64,000 nucleotides of DNA from Lutibacter sp. A64 (GCF_022429565.1 NZ_CP092487.1:3490001-3554000), one strand, 5' to 3'; positions 1 to 8,036 are shown, counted from the first letter of the stretch. Translations and numbers: made by a program. Notes: a model not told the origin generated them from the letters alone.

Positions 1-174
1 AAAGCATTAGGAGCTCTTGTTGATTTTCAAGTTACAGACCAATTTAGAGTAGGGTATACTTACGAGATACCTACAGGTGAAATTAGACCCTATACTTCAG
101 GATCACATGAAATTTTGTTGATGTATGAATTTAAATTTTTGAAAAGAAAACAAAAATCTCCAAGATATTTTTAA
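1..174 (+). CDS. PorP/SprF family T9SS membrane protein, C-terminal fragment
   Basis: Only the last 57 codons are in the window; the gene begins upstream of base 1. The fragment reads as outer-membrane beta-strands and contains SGSHEILLMYEF, which resembles the last strand of PorP/SprF proteins, followed by a short basic tail ending in SPRYF. Proteins of this family are outer-membrane partners of T9SS-secreted adhesins and are often encoded right after the adhesin. The OmpA-type gene starts 9 bases downstream, so this is probably the end of an adhesin / PorP / OmpA operon. The family call rests on a short C-terminus, so it is likely but not certain. Confidence 0.72.
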   Translation, partial: KALGALVDFQVTDQFRVGYTYEIPTGEIRPYTSGSHEILLMYEFKFLKRKQKSPRYF

Positions 175-182
175 TCCAATAA

Positions 183-2111
183 ATGATGAAAATTATGAAA
201 AATATAAGTATTTTATTTGTTGCTTTAGTTTTAATAAGTACATCAGTATTTGGACAAACAGCAAAACAAAAAAGAGCAGAAAGAGAGTTTAATAGTTTTT
301 CGTTTGTAAAAGCAATTAACACTTATGAAAAATTAATTGATACAAGTTTTAATAAGCATTATGCAATGCGACAACTTGGAGATGCCTACATTATGTTACG
401 TGAGCCAGAAAAAGCATTAGAAATTTACAAAGAAGTTGTAAAACAAGAAAATGTTCCTTCTGAATATTATTTATATTATGCACAAGCTTTACGTGCAAAT
501 GGAAAATACGAAGCTTCTAAAAAATGGATGAAAAAATTTGAAGAAGCTGGTAATGAAGAAGATTCTAGAGTAAAACGTTTCTTTAAAAATGATGATTTAG
601 CAAGCGCTATATTTAATACTTTAGAAAAAAATACAATTCAAAAATTACCAATTAATACAGAGTTTAATGAGTTTGGAGCTGTTGAATTAAATAATGAAAT
701 AATATTTAGTTCATCAAGAAATGAAGGTGTTTCTATTAAAAGGTTATATGCTTGGGATAAACAACCAATGCTAGATTTGTATAGTGTTTCTAAAGATGAA
801 GCTTCTGTTGAAGCAACATCAAAAATAGTAGGAAGTGTAAATACAATCCATCATGATGGCCCAGCAACCTTTAATAGTGATGGTACTAAAATGTATTTTT
901 CTAGAAACAACTACTATGAGTCAAAGAAAATAAACGATGCTCAAGGGATTATGCATGTTGGAATCTTTAGCGCAGATTTAATTGATGGTGAATGGAAGAA
1001 TGTTCAACCTTCAAATTTAAATAATCCTAATTATATAGTATATCATCCGTCATTAAGTAAAGATGGTAAAAAACTGTACTTTGCATCAGACATGCCAGGT
1101 GGTTTTGGTGGAACTGATATTTATGTTAGTACTATTTTAGAAGATGGTACATTAGATAGTCCTATTAATTTAGGAGCTGTGATAAATACTGAAGGGAATG
1201 AAGCTTTTCCATTTATTAGTGAAGAAGGAACTTTGTATTTTTCTTCAGATGGACATGTTGGTTTAGGTTTAATGGATGTATTTGCTTCAGTTAAAGACAA
1301 TAATAACAACATTGTTAATGTTATAAATTTAGGGGAGCCAATAAATAGTAAAAAAGATGATTTTGCCTATTATTTAGCAAAAGATGGTTTTAACGGCTAT
1401 GTTTCTTCTAATAGAAAAGGTGGCGTAGGAGGAGACGATATTTATGCTTTTACAAGAATTCCTCCTTTAACTTTAAAAGGAACTGTTTACGATGCTGTTA
1501 ATAATGAACCTTTAGTAGGTGCAAAAATAGTGTTAGCCAGAGAAAACGGTGAAGAATTAGCTTATTTTATAACTGAAGAAGATGGCGCGTATGAACATTT
1601 AATTCCTAGAGATGAAAAATTTGTTTTAAAAGGATCTAAAGAAAAATATCAAGATGTAAGTAAAAACTTTAATTCTTTTGGTTTAGAAAAAGCAAAAGAA
1701 TTAATAGTAGATTTAAATATTGCTATGAAACCAATTGAAGATGTTGTAGTTTTGGCAGATCTTGAAACTATTTATTTTGATTTAGATAAATATAATATTA
1801 GACCAGATGCTTCTATTGAATTAGATAAAGTAGTTGCTTTAATGAATAAATATCCAGGAATGGTTATTAGATTAGAGTCTCATACAGACAGTAGAGCAAA
1901 TGATGCTTATAATATGGTATTATCAAACAATAGAGCTAAATCTACTTATGAATATATTATTTCTAAAGGTATAGATGCTTCTAGAATTACAAAGTATGAA
2001 GGTTTTGGAGAAACTCAATTAGTTAATAAATGTTCTAATAATGTAAAATGTTCTGAAGAAGAACATCAATTAAATAGAAGAACAGAATTTATAATTATAA
2101 AAATGAAGTAA
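183..2111 (+). CDS. OmpA family protein with TPR, WD40-like propeller and carboxypeptidase-regulatory-like domain
   Basis: The 642-residue envelope protein starts with a signal peptide (about residues 1-24, ending near VFGQ). Residues about 30-115 look like TPR repeats, 150-430 carry PD40/WD40-like blades with repeated SKDGKKLYFASD-type motifs, and 433-520 form a carboxypeptidase-regulatory-like beta domain. Residues about 530-642 are an OmpA domain with SHTDSRAND, typical of peptidoglycan binding. This architecture is common next to PorP/SprF and T9SS adhesin genes in Flavobacteriaceae, where it may anchor or stabilise the surface machinery. The neighbour 9 bases upstream is a PorP/SprF tail. 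An alternative start four codons later (MKNISIL) gives an equally good signal peptide. Confidence 0.88.
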   Translation: MMKIMKNISILFVALVLISTSVFGQTAKQKRAEREFNSFSFVKAINTYEKLIDTSFNKHYAMRQLGDAYIMLREPEKALEIYKEVVKQENVPSEYYLYYAQALRANGKYEASKKWMKKFEEAGNEEDSRVKRFFKNDDLASAIFNTLEKNTIQKLPINTEFNEFGAVELNNEIIFSSSRNEGVSIKRLYAWDKQPMLDLYSVSKDEASVEATSKIVGSVNTIHHDGPATFNSDGTKMYFSRNNYYESKKINDAQGIMHVGIFSADLIDGEWKNVQPSNLNNPNYIVYHPSLSKDGKKLYFASDMPGGFGGTDIYVSTILEDGTLDSPINLGAVINTEGNEAFPFISEEGTLYFSSDGHVGLGLMDVFASVKDNNNNIVNVINLGEPINSKKDDFAYYLAKDGFNGYVSSNRKGGVGGDDIYAFTRIPPLTLKGTVYDAVNNEPLVGAKIVLARENGEELAYFITEEDGAYEHLIPRDEKFVLKGSKEKYQDVSKNFNSFGLEKAKELIVDLNIAMKPIEDVVVLADLETIYFDLDKYNIRPDASIELDKVVALMNKYPGMVIRLESHTDSRANDAYNMVLSNNRAKSTYEYIISKGIDASRITKYEGFGETQLVNKCSNNVKCSEEEHQLNRRTEFIIIKMK

Positions 2112-2126
2112 TTATAAATACAAAAT

Positions 2127-2214
2127 AGCAGTCGTAACATAGATTCACTTGATTATACTACCGTTGTGGGGACGACAATTTTCTCAGGGAATTTATTTGC
2201 GGCTGCTTCTTTTT
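2127..2214 (+). ncRNA. Candidate structured small RNA with terminator-like end
   Basis: Sixteen bases after the OmpA-type gene, AGCAGTCGTAA (2127-2137) can pair with TTGCGGCTGCT (2197-2207), giving an 11-bp stem with G-T wobbles that closes about 59 bases. Inside it, GTTGT-GGGG-ACGAC (2163-2176) can form a small hairpin. The outer stem is followed directly by TCTTTTT. A long closing stem, a large internal region and a T-tract resemble a small stable RNA such as a 6S-type RNA, or a large 3' UTR terminator. I do not recognise it by primary sequence, and no promoter of its own is clear. Confidence 0.4.
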
Positions 2215-2448
2215 ATAACATACTTTTAAAAGTTGTTATTATTTCATCTTTATTGTTCTTAAAGTTGAAATTTGGAGTTAAAGTGTTAATATGTAATTTA
2301 TGATTAACACTTTTATTTTTTAATGAACTTTTTACTACTTTTAAAAGAGGTACTTTGCTGTTTATTAAACTTGCTGTTTTCATTTAAATCTTTTTTAGTA
2401 AAATTAATTGTAATTAAAAAATAGTTGCTGTGGGGTTCTTTATGTGTT
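2215..2448. other. Intergenic region without a supported gene
   Basis: This AT-rich stretch lies between the candidate small RNA and the convergent CAP lipoprotein gene. A minus-strand ATG near 2385 opens a reading frame that stops after 16 codons, so it is not annotated. I see no clear terminator for the CAP gene here. Confidence 0.5.
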
Positions 2449-2949
2449 TTATTTTTTTATAAAAATATGCGTAAAATAGTTTCTGCCTTTTTCATCGGAT
2501 TTTGTTGATATACCAAAATGAGTGGTATCAGGGTTTTCTATATTTTTTTTATGTTCAGTACTATTAAGCCAACCATTTACAACTGCTTGAGCTGTGCTAT
2601 AACCATAAGCAACATTTTCTGAAACAAATTTTGCTCCAGCATTAGTTATTAAATTTTGTGCTCTTATATTAAAATTAGCATGGCTAACTTCTCCATTAGT
2701 AATCATAAAATTTGTATGAGTATCTGCCTCACTAGAAATAATATTTAATACTTTAAGAGTAGATAAGTTATTTTCACTTCTATAGGCGTTAATTAAGTTT
2801 AAAATTTCGGTTTCAATGTCTGAATACACTTTAACAGTTGTTGTTTCTTCAACTTTACTTGCTTCAAATAATTCAACATCTTCATCAGCAGAAGAACAAG
2901 AACAAAAAAATGATAAAAATAATACGAAGGTAATATATAGGGGTTTCAT
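2449..2949 (-). CDS. CAP (SCP/PR1-like) domain lipoprotein
   Basis: A 166-residue predicted lipoprotein whose N-terminal hydrophobic segment ends in FFCSCSS, consistent with lipidation at Cys18. After a short acidic linker, residues about 45-166 match the bacterial CAP/SCP (YkwD-like) domain: ILNLINAYRSENNL at the start, SHANF in the central helix region, ENVAYGY, and the NGWLNSTEHKKNI helix with a conserved histidine. Bacterial CAP proteins are secreted or surface-located and their biochemical role is generally unknown. It stands alone, convergent with the upstream OmpA-type gene. Its leader contains a strong hairpin (3013-3065) between a likely promoter and the start codon. Confidence 0.85.
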   Translation of the reverse strand: MKPLYITFVLFLSFFCSCSSADEDVELFEASKVEETTTVKVYSDIETEILNLINAYRSENNLSTLKVLNIISSEADTHTNFMITNGEVSHANFNIRAQNLITNAGAKFVSENVAYGYSTAQAVVNGWLNSTEHKKNIENPDTTHFGISTKSDEKGRNYFTHIFIKK

Positions 2950-3012
2950 TTTTGTGGGGTTTAAGTTGGGGTTGATTTAATGTATTGGGTATAGTTTATT
3001 TAATTTTGGGGT

Positions 3013-3065
3013 TAAAAAAAACAACAGCAAGTGATATTCTTACAGAATATTTCGCTGTTGTTTTT
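3013..3065. terminator. Bidirectional hairpin terminator in the CAP gene leader
   Basis: AACAACAGC (3020-3028) pairs with GCTGTTGTT (3054-3062), and the inner arms around GATATTCT / AGAATAT extend the stem. An A-tract precedes it and a T-tract follows it, so it can terminate on either strand. On the minus strand it lies between a consensus promoter (3133-3164) and the CAP start codon (2949). Confidence 0.7.
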
Positions 3066-3132
3066 GGATTATTAGGGGTATTTAATCTAAAAAAATTCAT
3101 GATAAAATTGTTGGGGTTATGAATTTATACTA

Positions 3133-3164
3133 CAAAGATATGTTTAAAAAGAGTATAAAACAAA
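3133..3164 (-). promoter_or_regulatory. Bacteroidetes-type promoter upstream of the CAP lipoprotein gene
   Basis: Read on the minus strand, TTTG (3161-3164) is followed after 20 bases by TATCTTTG (3133-3140). This matches the phylum consensus of TTTG and TAnnTTTG. Transcription would start near 3128 and run into the hairpin at 3013-3065. Confidence 0.5.
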
Positions 3165-3297
3165 AAAATAACCATTTATATGTCAAAACATACCATTTAT
3201 TCTATTTCTGATGTGTTTTGTATGGTTTTTAATTACTTTAGTAGGGTGAAATCGTACCGTTTATACTTAATAAGGAATAGAAAGAGTTTGTTGAATG

Positions 3298-3342
3298 AGT
3301 ATAAAAAAAGTGAATTTTTCTAAAAATCACTTTTTTTATACT
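3298..3342. terminator. Terminator of the M3 peptidase gene
   Basis: AGTATAAAAAAAGTGA (3298-3313) is the exact reverse complement of TCACTTTTTTTATACT (3327-3342), and inner A/T arms lengthen the stem to about 21 bp. It lies 11 bases beyond the stop codon of the minus-strand peptidase gene. Confidence 0.8.
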
Positions 3343-3352
3343 CTGATTTTTG

Positions 3353-5383
3353 TTAGTTGAATAAACCAGCTCTTTTTAATAATGCAGTGTTATCTGGTTT
3401 TTTACCTCTAAATTGTTTGTAGAGCTTCATAGGTTTTTTTGTACCTCCTTTTTCTAAGATATTCGATTTAAATTTTTTAGCGGTTTCTTTATTAAAAATA
3501 CCGTTTTCTAAAAATAGTGCAAATGCATCTGCATCTAAAACTTCGGCCCATTTATAAGAATAATAGCCAGAAGAATAACCTCCTTGAAAAATATGAGAAA
3601 ATGAAGTGCTCATACAGTTTTCTTTTACATCCGGAAATAGTTGTGTACTTTTAAATGAATCTAATTCAAAGTTTTTAACATTTTTTATGGTTGATGGATC
3701 TTTACTATGCCATTTCATGTCTAAAATACCAAAGCTTAACTGACGTAAGGTTTGTGTGCCTTCTAAAAAGTTTGAAGACTTTTTAATTTTATTAATTAAT
3801 TCCATTGGAATAAGTTCGTCGGTTTGATAGTGTTTGGCAAACAAGTTAAGCGCTTCTTTTTCAAAGCACCAATTTTCAAATATTTGACTAGGTAGTTCTA
3901 CAAAATCCCAATACACATTAGTTCCAGATAAGCTTGGGTAGGTGGTGTTAGCTAACATACCATGTAAAGCATGTCCAAATTCGTGAAATAATGTGGTAAC
4001 TTCATTAAAGGTTAATAACGATGGTTTTGTTTCAGTAGGTTTAGTAAAGTTACAAACTATTGAAATATGTGGTCTAGAGTTTTCATTATCTTTTTTCCAT
4101 TGTCCTTTAAAAGAAGTCATCCAAGCACCGTTTCTTTTTCCTTTTCTTGGGAAAAAATCTGCATACAATATTGCAATATAATTACCATCGGTATCTGTAA
4201 CCTTATATGTTTTTACATCTTTATGGTAGGTGTCAATTGTAGTTATTTCTTCAAATTTTAAATCGTATAATTTAGTTGAAATTTCAAAAACGCCAGCAAT
4301 AACATTTTCTAATTTAAAATAAGGTTTTAATTTTTCTTCTTCTAAATCGAACAATTCTTTTTTTAATTTTTCTGAATAATAAGAACTATCCCATTTTTGG
4401 AGCTGTGTAATACCATCTTTTTTTGCAATTTCAGAAAGTTGTTTAAATTCTTTTTCGGCTGCTGGTTTTGCTTTTTCTAATAAATCATTTAAAAAAGTAT
4501 TTACTGTTTGTGGTGTTTCAGCCATTCTTTCTTCTAATACAAAATCTGCGTGCGATTTGTATCCTAATAAAACAGCTCTTTTATGTCTTAAGTTAGCAAT
4601 GTCTAAAACAATTTGCTGATTGTCATTTTTATTATTTCTAAATGCTTTAGCTCCAAAAGCAAGCGCCATTTTTTTTCTGAGTTTTCGGCTTTCAGCATAG
4701 GTTAAAAATGGAACATAACTTGGGTAGTCTAAAGTAAAAATCCAACCGTTTTTATTTTTTTGTTTGGCTGTTAATTTTGCAGCTTCAATTACACCTTCAG
4801 GTAAACCTTTTAGTTGTTCTTTTTTTGTTAAATGCAATTCAAAATCATGGGTTTCAGCTAAAACATTTTCTCCAAATTTTAATTTTAATTGAGAAAGCTC
4901 TGTATCTATTTTTCTTAACTCATTTTTTTGATCTTCATTTAAATTTGCTCCATTTCTAACAAAACTTTTATATTTATTAGTTAAAAGCATGTCTTGTTCT
5001 TCGGTTAACTTTAGAGCATCTTTATTTAGATAAATTAACTTTATTCTTTTAAATAAATCTTCATTTAAGGTAATGTCGTTTGAAAATTCAGTTAACATAG
5101 GAGATACTTCTTGAGCAATTTTTTGAATTTCTTCTGAAGTTTCAGCTGAATTTAGGTTAAAAAAAATGCTTGAAATTCTATCTAATTGTTGGCCGCTAAA
5201 CTCTAAAGCTTCAATAGTATTTTCAAACGTAGGAACACTTTTATTTTTTGTTATTTCGTTAATTTCTGTTTTTGCAATGTGTATAGCTTCAATAAAAGCC
5301 GGTTTAAAATGCTCATTTTTAATTTTTGAAAAAGGAGCAGATGTATATAAAGTATCAAATTTTTGTAACAATGGATTTTTCAT
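3353..5383 (-). CDS. dcp: M3 family metallopeptidase, probable peptidyl-dipeptidase Dcp
   Basis: The 676-residue protein matches the size of E. coli Dcp (about 680) and has no signal peptide, so it is probably cytoplasmic. The M3 zinc site is visible as HEFGHALH, with His467, the catalytic Glu468 and His471; Glu496 in the following VELPSQ segment is the probable third ligand. The N-terminal half is mainly helical, as in oligopeptidase A and Dcp. Family members release dipeptides or cleave short peptides in intracellular peptide turnover. Oligopeptidase A is the main alternative assignment. The gene is monocistronic, with a hairpin terminator just beyond its stop codon. Confidence 0.9.
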   Translation of the reverse strand: MKNPLLQKFDTLYTSAPFSKIKNEHFKPAFIEAIHIAKTEINEITKNKSVPTFENTIEALEFSGQQLDRISSIFFNLNSAETSEEIQKIAQEVSPMLTEFSNDITLNEDLFKRIKLIYLNKDALKLTEEQDMLLTNKYKSFVRNGANLNEDQKNELRKIDTELSQLKLKFGENVLAETHDFELHLTKKEQLKGLPEGVIEAAKLTAKQKNKNGWIFTLDYPSYVPFLTYAESRKLRKKMALAFGAKAFRNNKNDNQQIVLDIANLRHKRAVLLGYKSHADFVLEERMAETPQTVNTFLNDLLEKAKPAAEKEFKQLSEIAKKDGITQLQKWDSSYYSEKLKKELFDLEEEKLKPYFKLENVIAGVFEISTKLYDLKFEEITTIDTYHKDVKTYKVTDTDGNYIAILYADFFPRKGKRNGAWMTSFKGQWKKDNENSRPHISIVCNFTKPTETKPSLLTFNEVTTLFHEFGHALHGMLANTTYPSLSGTNVYWDFVELPSQIFENWCFEKEALNLFAKHYQTDELIPMELINKIKKSSNFLEGTQTLRQLSFGILDMKWHSKDPSTIKNVKNFELDSFKSTQLFPDVKENCMSTSFSHIFQGGYSSGYYSYKWAEVLDADAFALFLENGIFNKETAKKFKSNILEKGGTKKPMKLYKQFRGKKPDNTALLKRAGLFN

Positions 5384-5729
5384 AGTTATAGAAACGTATT
5401 TTAATTTTTTACAAAGGTATTACTTAAGTTTACTTTTAGTATTAATAAAATTATAAAATGAAGGTCTTTTTTATAATTAGAAAATATTGTTTTAAAGAGA
5501 AATTAGTATAATTTTTTTTCAAATTAAACGTTTTATTATAAACGATTACTGAAAAATTAAATACAATTTCTAGTTGAAACTTTAATAGAGAAAGTCTAAT
5601 TTATTAAAAATTATAAATAATTTAAAAATGAAAAATAAAAGCAATAAATTAATTGTAAATACCATTGCTCCAAAATTTATTTATAAAAATAAAAAAGGAG
5701 TTATTATTTTGCCTAAAACAGGGATTTCT
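5384..5729. other. Intergenic region with one short open frame
   Basis: This very AT-rich gap lies between the start of the peptidase gene and the end of purE. Besides the possible minus-strand promoter, it contains only the 35-codon plus-strand frame listed at 5628-5735. I see no repeat or hairpin. Confidence 0.5.
5412..5419 (-). promoter_or_regulatory. Possible -7 element for the M3 peptidase gene
   Basis: On the minus strand this reads TACCTTTG, a match to TAnnTTTG, 28 bases before the start codon. No TTG element is visible at the usual upstream spacing, so the assignment is tentative. Confidence 0.35.
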
Positions 5730-5735
5730 TTATAG
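5628..5735 (+). CDS. Possible small peptide, 35 residues
   Basis: An ATG frame of 35 codons encodes a very basic peptide starting MKNKSNKLIVNTIAP and ending in LPKTGISL. It contains 9 lysines, little acidity and no obvious membrane helix. Its stop overlaps the last codons of purE on the opposite strand. It reads as more protein-like than most chance frames in such AT-rich DNA, but no TAnnTTTG promoter is visible upstream and I recognise no family. It could be a small basic protein, a peptide precursor or a chance frame. Confidence 0.25.
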   Translation: MKNKSNKLIVNTIAPKFIYKNKKGVIILPKTGISL

Positions 5736-6221
5736 TTTGTCTTTAATGTTTTCTGAAGCCTTAATTACTTTGGTTTTTAGGTTTTCTTTGTAAAGTACTA
5801 TTTTATCGAGTACTACTTTATTTGAACTTCCAATAATTTGGGCAGCTAATATACCTGCGTTTTGTGCACCATCTAAAGCAACTGTAGCTACAGGAACTCC
5901 GCCAGGCATTTGAAGTATTGATAATACAGAATCCCAGCCATCTATAGAATTTCTCGATTTTACAGGGACTCCAATAATAGGTAGCGGACTCATAGAAGCT
6001 ACCATTCCCGGTAAGTGTGCAGCACCACCAGCACCCGCAATTATAACTGATATTCCTCTTTTGTGGGCATTTTTTGCATAATCGAATAATTTTTCAGGGG
6101 TTCTATGTGCTGAAACAATGTCAACTTCAGTTTCAATATCAAAACTTTTTAAAATATCAATTGCTTGTTGCATTATTGGAAGATCAGAATCGCTTCCCAT
6201 TATTATTCCTACTTTACTCAT
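5730..6221 (-). CDS. purE: N5-carboxyaminoimidazole ribonucleotide mutase PurE
   Basis: PurE converts N5-CAIR to CAIR in purine biosynthesis. The 163-residue length is typical. The N-terminus carries IIMGSDSDLP, the substrate-binding loop of class I PurE, followed by SAHRTPE with the catalytic histidine and AGAGGAAHLPGM. The C-terminal MPGGVPVATV segment is also characteristic. The gene is 97 bases downstream of purK on the same strand, so the two enzymes that together replace AIR carboxylase are encoded as a unit. Confidence 0.97.
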   Translation of the reverse strand: MSKVGIIMGSDSDLPIMQQAIDILKSFDIETEVDIVSAHRTPEKLFDYAKNAHKRGISVIIAGAGGAAHLPGMVASMSPLPIIGVPVKSRNSIDGWDSVLSILQMPGGVPVATVALDGAQNAGILAAQIIGSSNKVVLDKIVLYKENLKTKVIKASENIKDKL

Positions 6222-6318
6222 TTATTTTAGTTTAAAAGTTTAAAAGTTGAAAGTTTAAAAAAATCGAAAGCTGAAAGTTTAATTCTAATTAGATGTAACC
6301 TTTCCCTTCTTCAGACTT
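6222..6318. repeat. Short degenerate AAAGTTTAAAAG-type repeats between purK and purE
   Basis: The spacer contains reiterated AGTTTAAAAGTT / GAAAGTTTAAA units near 6227-6275, and a similar run occurs at 58845-58870. Such low-complexity runs are common between flavobacterial genes. No stable hairpin is evident, so purK and purE may still be cotranscribed. Confidence 0.4.
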
Positions 6319-7464
6319 CTATTTACTAACAACTCTAATTGTATTTTTTACTTTTTCAGCAATTTTGTGTGCTTCTGTTATATCATTATTTACAATAGTT
6401 ACATGGCCCATTTTTCTAAATGGTCTGGTTTGTTTTTTTCCATAAATATGAGGTGTTACACCATCCATTTTTAGAATTTCTTCCATATTTTTATAAACCA
6501 CATCACCCGAAAATCCTTCTTCACCAACTAAATTAACCATAATTCCTGCAACTTTACTTTCGGTATTTCCTAAAGGTAAATTTAAAATGCTTCTAACGTG
6601 TTGTTCAAACTGGCTAGTGTAAGAAGCTTCAATGCTATAATGGCCACTGTTGTGTGTTCTTGGAGCTACTTCATTAACCAATATTTCATCATTTTCAGTT
6701 TGAAATAATTCAACAGCTAACAAGCCAATATGTTTAAAAGATTCAGCAACTTTTAAGGCAATATTTCTAGCTTTATTAGCAATTTCATTAGAAATTCTTG
6801 CCGGACAAATAACATATTCAACCTGATTGGCCTCTGGATGAAATTCCATTTCTACTACCGGATATGTTTTTACTTCTCCATTTTTATTTCTGGCAACTAT
6901 AACAGCAAGTTCATTTTTAAACGGAATTAGCTCTTCAATTATACAATCTGTATCAGCTAAAGCATTTAAATCGTTACTGTTTTTTACAATTTTAACACCA
7001 GTTCCATCATAACCAAATTGAGCAGATTTCCATACAAAAGGAAATTGTAAGGTTTCTTTTTGTAATTCTTCTAAAGTAGAAAATCGTTTGTGAGGTGAAG
7101 TTGGAATATTATTTTTTACAAAAAAATCTTTCTGTTTTCCTTTATGCTGAATTATTTGTAAAACACTAGGTTGTGGGTATATTTCTAAGCCTTCGGCTTC
7201 TAATTTTAATAGTGCTTCTGTATTTACATGTTCAATTTCAATAGTTAGTAAATCTACTTTTTTACCAAAATTGTAAACTGTATCAAAATCTAGTAAGTTG
7301 CCTTGATGAAATTCGTTACAGATTTGCGCGCAAGGAGCATCTTTTGCACCGTCTAAAATAGCTGTATAAATATCGAATTTATGCGTTTCGGTTAACAGCA
7401 TTTTTCCTAATTGACCACCGCCTAAAACGCCTAATTTAAAATTTGATGAGAAATAATTTTTCAC
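6319..7464 (-). CDS. purK: 5-(carboxyamino)imidazole ribonucleotide synthase PurK
   Basis: PurK makes N5-CAIR from AIR, ATP and bicarbonate; PurE then rearranges the product. The 381-residue protein opens with LGVLGGGQLGKML, the PurK N-terminal nucleotide-like fold, and continues into an ATP-grasp domain with FVWKSAQFGYDGTGV as the lysine and glycine-rich loop. NEVAPRTHNSGHYSIEA carries the metal- and substrate-binding residues near residues 265-281. The length is normal for the family. It is the first gene of the purK-purE pair. Confidence 0.97.
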   Translation of the reverse strand: MKNYFSSNFKLGVLGGGQLGKMLLTETHKFDIYTAILDGAKDAPCAQICNEFHQGNLLDFDTVYNFGKKVDLLTIEIEHVNTEALLKLEAEGLEIYPQPSVLQIIQHKGKQKDFFVKNNIPTSPHKRFSTLEELQKETLQFPFVWKSAQFGYDGTGVKIVKNSNDLNALADTDCIIEELIPFKNELAVIVARNKNGEVKTYPVVEMEFHPEANQVEYVICPARISNEIANKARNIALKVAESFKHIGLLAVELFQTENDEILVNEVAPRTHNSGHYSIEASYTSQFEQHVRSILNLPLGNTESKVAGIMVNLVGEEGFSGDVVYKNMEEILKMDGVTPHIYGKKQTRPFRKMGHVTIVNNDITEAHKIAEKVKNTIRVVSK

Positions 7465-7521
7465 TTTTTAATGCTTTCGGACAAAAATAGTAATCTGATT
7501 TAATTTAATTGGTATCTAAAC

Positions 7522-7938
7522 TTAAAAGTTTGAAATATTTAAAGTTGAACCACTTTTTGTTACTCGGTATTCTCTGGCAAAATAATGGTTTCCTTCGGTT
7601 TGAGGAGATCCATCGTAAATGCTATATTCACTTTCGTCGCAAGAGCATTTTAGTCTGAGGCTACCATCAAAAGTCATAGGAGTATTACAGTCGTAATTTG
7701 GACAAGCTCTTTCAAAAGCTTTGTATGGCGGGTTTCCAACACCTGTGTTTTGAATAATAATACCTTGTATTCCACCATTTGTGTATGTCCAGCCGCCAGG
7801 AACTTGAAGGTCTATATATTGTGGTAAATTTAAATTTATAGTTTCGCTAAAACTAAATTCAGGTAAAATATCGTTTGTTTCATTTTTTTCGCAAGAGATG
7901 GAAAAAAGTATTAAAAACAACAGTAAAAATTTTCTCAT
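7522..7938 (-). CDS. Rieske-like lipoprotein lacking the histidine ligands
   Basis: I place the start at 7938 because it gives MRKFLLLFLILFSISC, a good lipoprotein signal with Cys16; the longer frame to 8010 would bury it behind a polar extension. The remaining roughly 120 residues are beta-rich and resemble small Rieske-like lipoproteins of Bacteroidetes. The cluster-binding positions read ACPNYDC and LKCSC (Cys79, Cys84, Cys98, Cys100), whereas a true Rieske centre uses C-x-H and C-x-x-H. The two histidines are therefore absent and binding of a standard 2Fe-2S cluster is doubtful. The gene is divergent from greA. Function unknown. Confidence 0.65.
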   Translation of the reverse strand: MRKFLLLFLILFSISCEKNETNDILPEFSFSETINLNLPQYIDLQVPGGWTYTNGGIQGIIIQNTGVGNPPYKAFERACPNYDCNTPMTFDGSLRLKCSCDESEYSIYDGSPQTEGNHYFAREYRVTKSGSTLNISNF

Positions 7939-7989
7939 ATATTTTAAGCTACGTTTGTTGTTAAACGTGTGCAATTTACAAATATTTCG

Positions 7990-7997
7990 TATATTTG
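7990..7997 (+). promoter_or_regulatory. Probable -7 element for greA
   Basis: TATATTTG matches TAnnTTTG and lies 61 bases before the greA start codon. Transcription would begin at about 8001-8004, right at the 5' arm of a hairpin (8002-8033). No convincing upstream TTG is seen at the usual spacing. Confidence 0.45.
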
Positions 7998-8001
7998 TTT
8001 T

Positions 8002-8036
8002 AAATCTCATTCTGGTTCTCAGTTTTGAGATTTTTT
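8002..8036 (+). terminator. Hairpin with T-tract in the greA leader
   Basis: AAATCTCA (8002-8009) pairs with TGAGATTT (8026-8033) around a 16-base loop and runs into TTTTTT at 8031-8036. It lies between the probable promoter and the greA start at 8059. It could stop transcription early or protect the 5' end of the mRNA. Confidence 0.45.

Larger units (their letters stand above)
2950..3352. other. Intergenic region with two hairpins and one promoter
   Basis: This 403-base gap holds the CAP leader hairpin (3013-3065), a minus-strand promoter (3133-3164) and the terminator of the M3 peptidase gene (3298-3342). A 34-codon minus-strand frame (2996-3100) overlaps the hairpin and is not called as a gene. 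Confidence 0.6.

Noticed and set aside
2213-2385. A minus-strand small gene starting MKTASLINSKVPLLK between the candidate small RNA and the CAP gene
   Set aside because: A stop codon follows after 16 codons. A longer product would need a two-base change in a run of six T (plus strand), and nothing else supports a gene.
2996-3100. A 34-codon minus-strand frame in the CAP gene leader
   Set aside because: It runs through a strong hairpin terminator, so its sequence is explained by the palindrome; I kept it only as a remark.
7522-8010. Start of the Rieske-like lipoprotein at 8010
   Set aside because: The extra 24 residues are polar and would mask a clear lipoprotein signal that begins at 7938.
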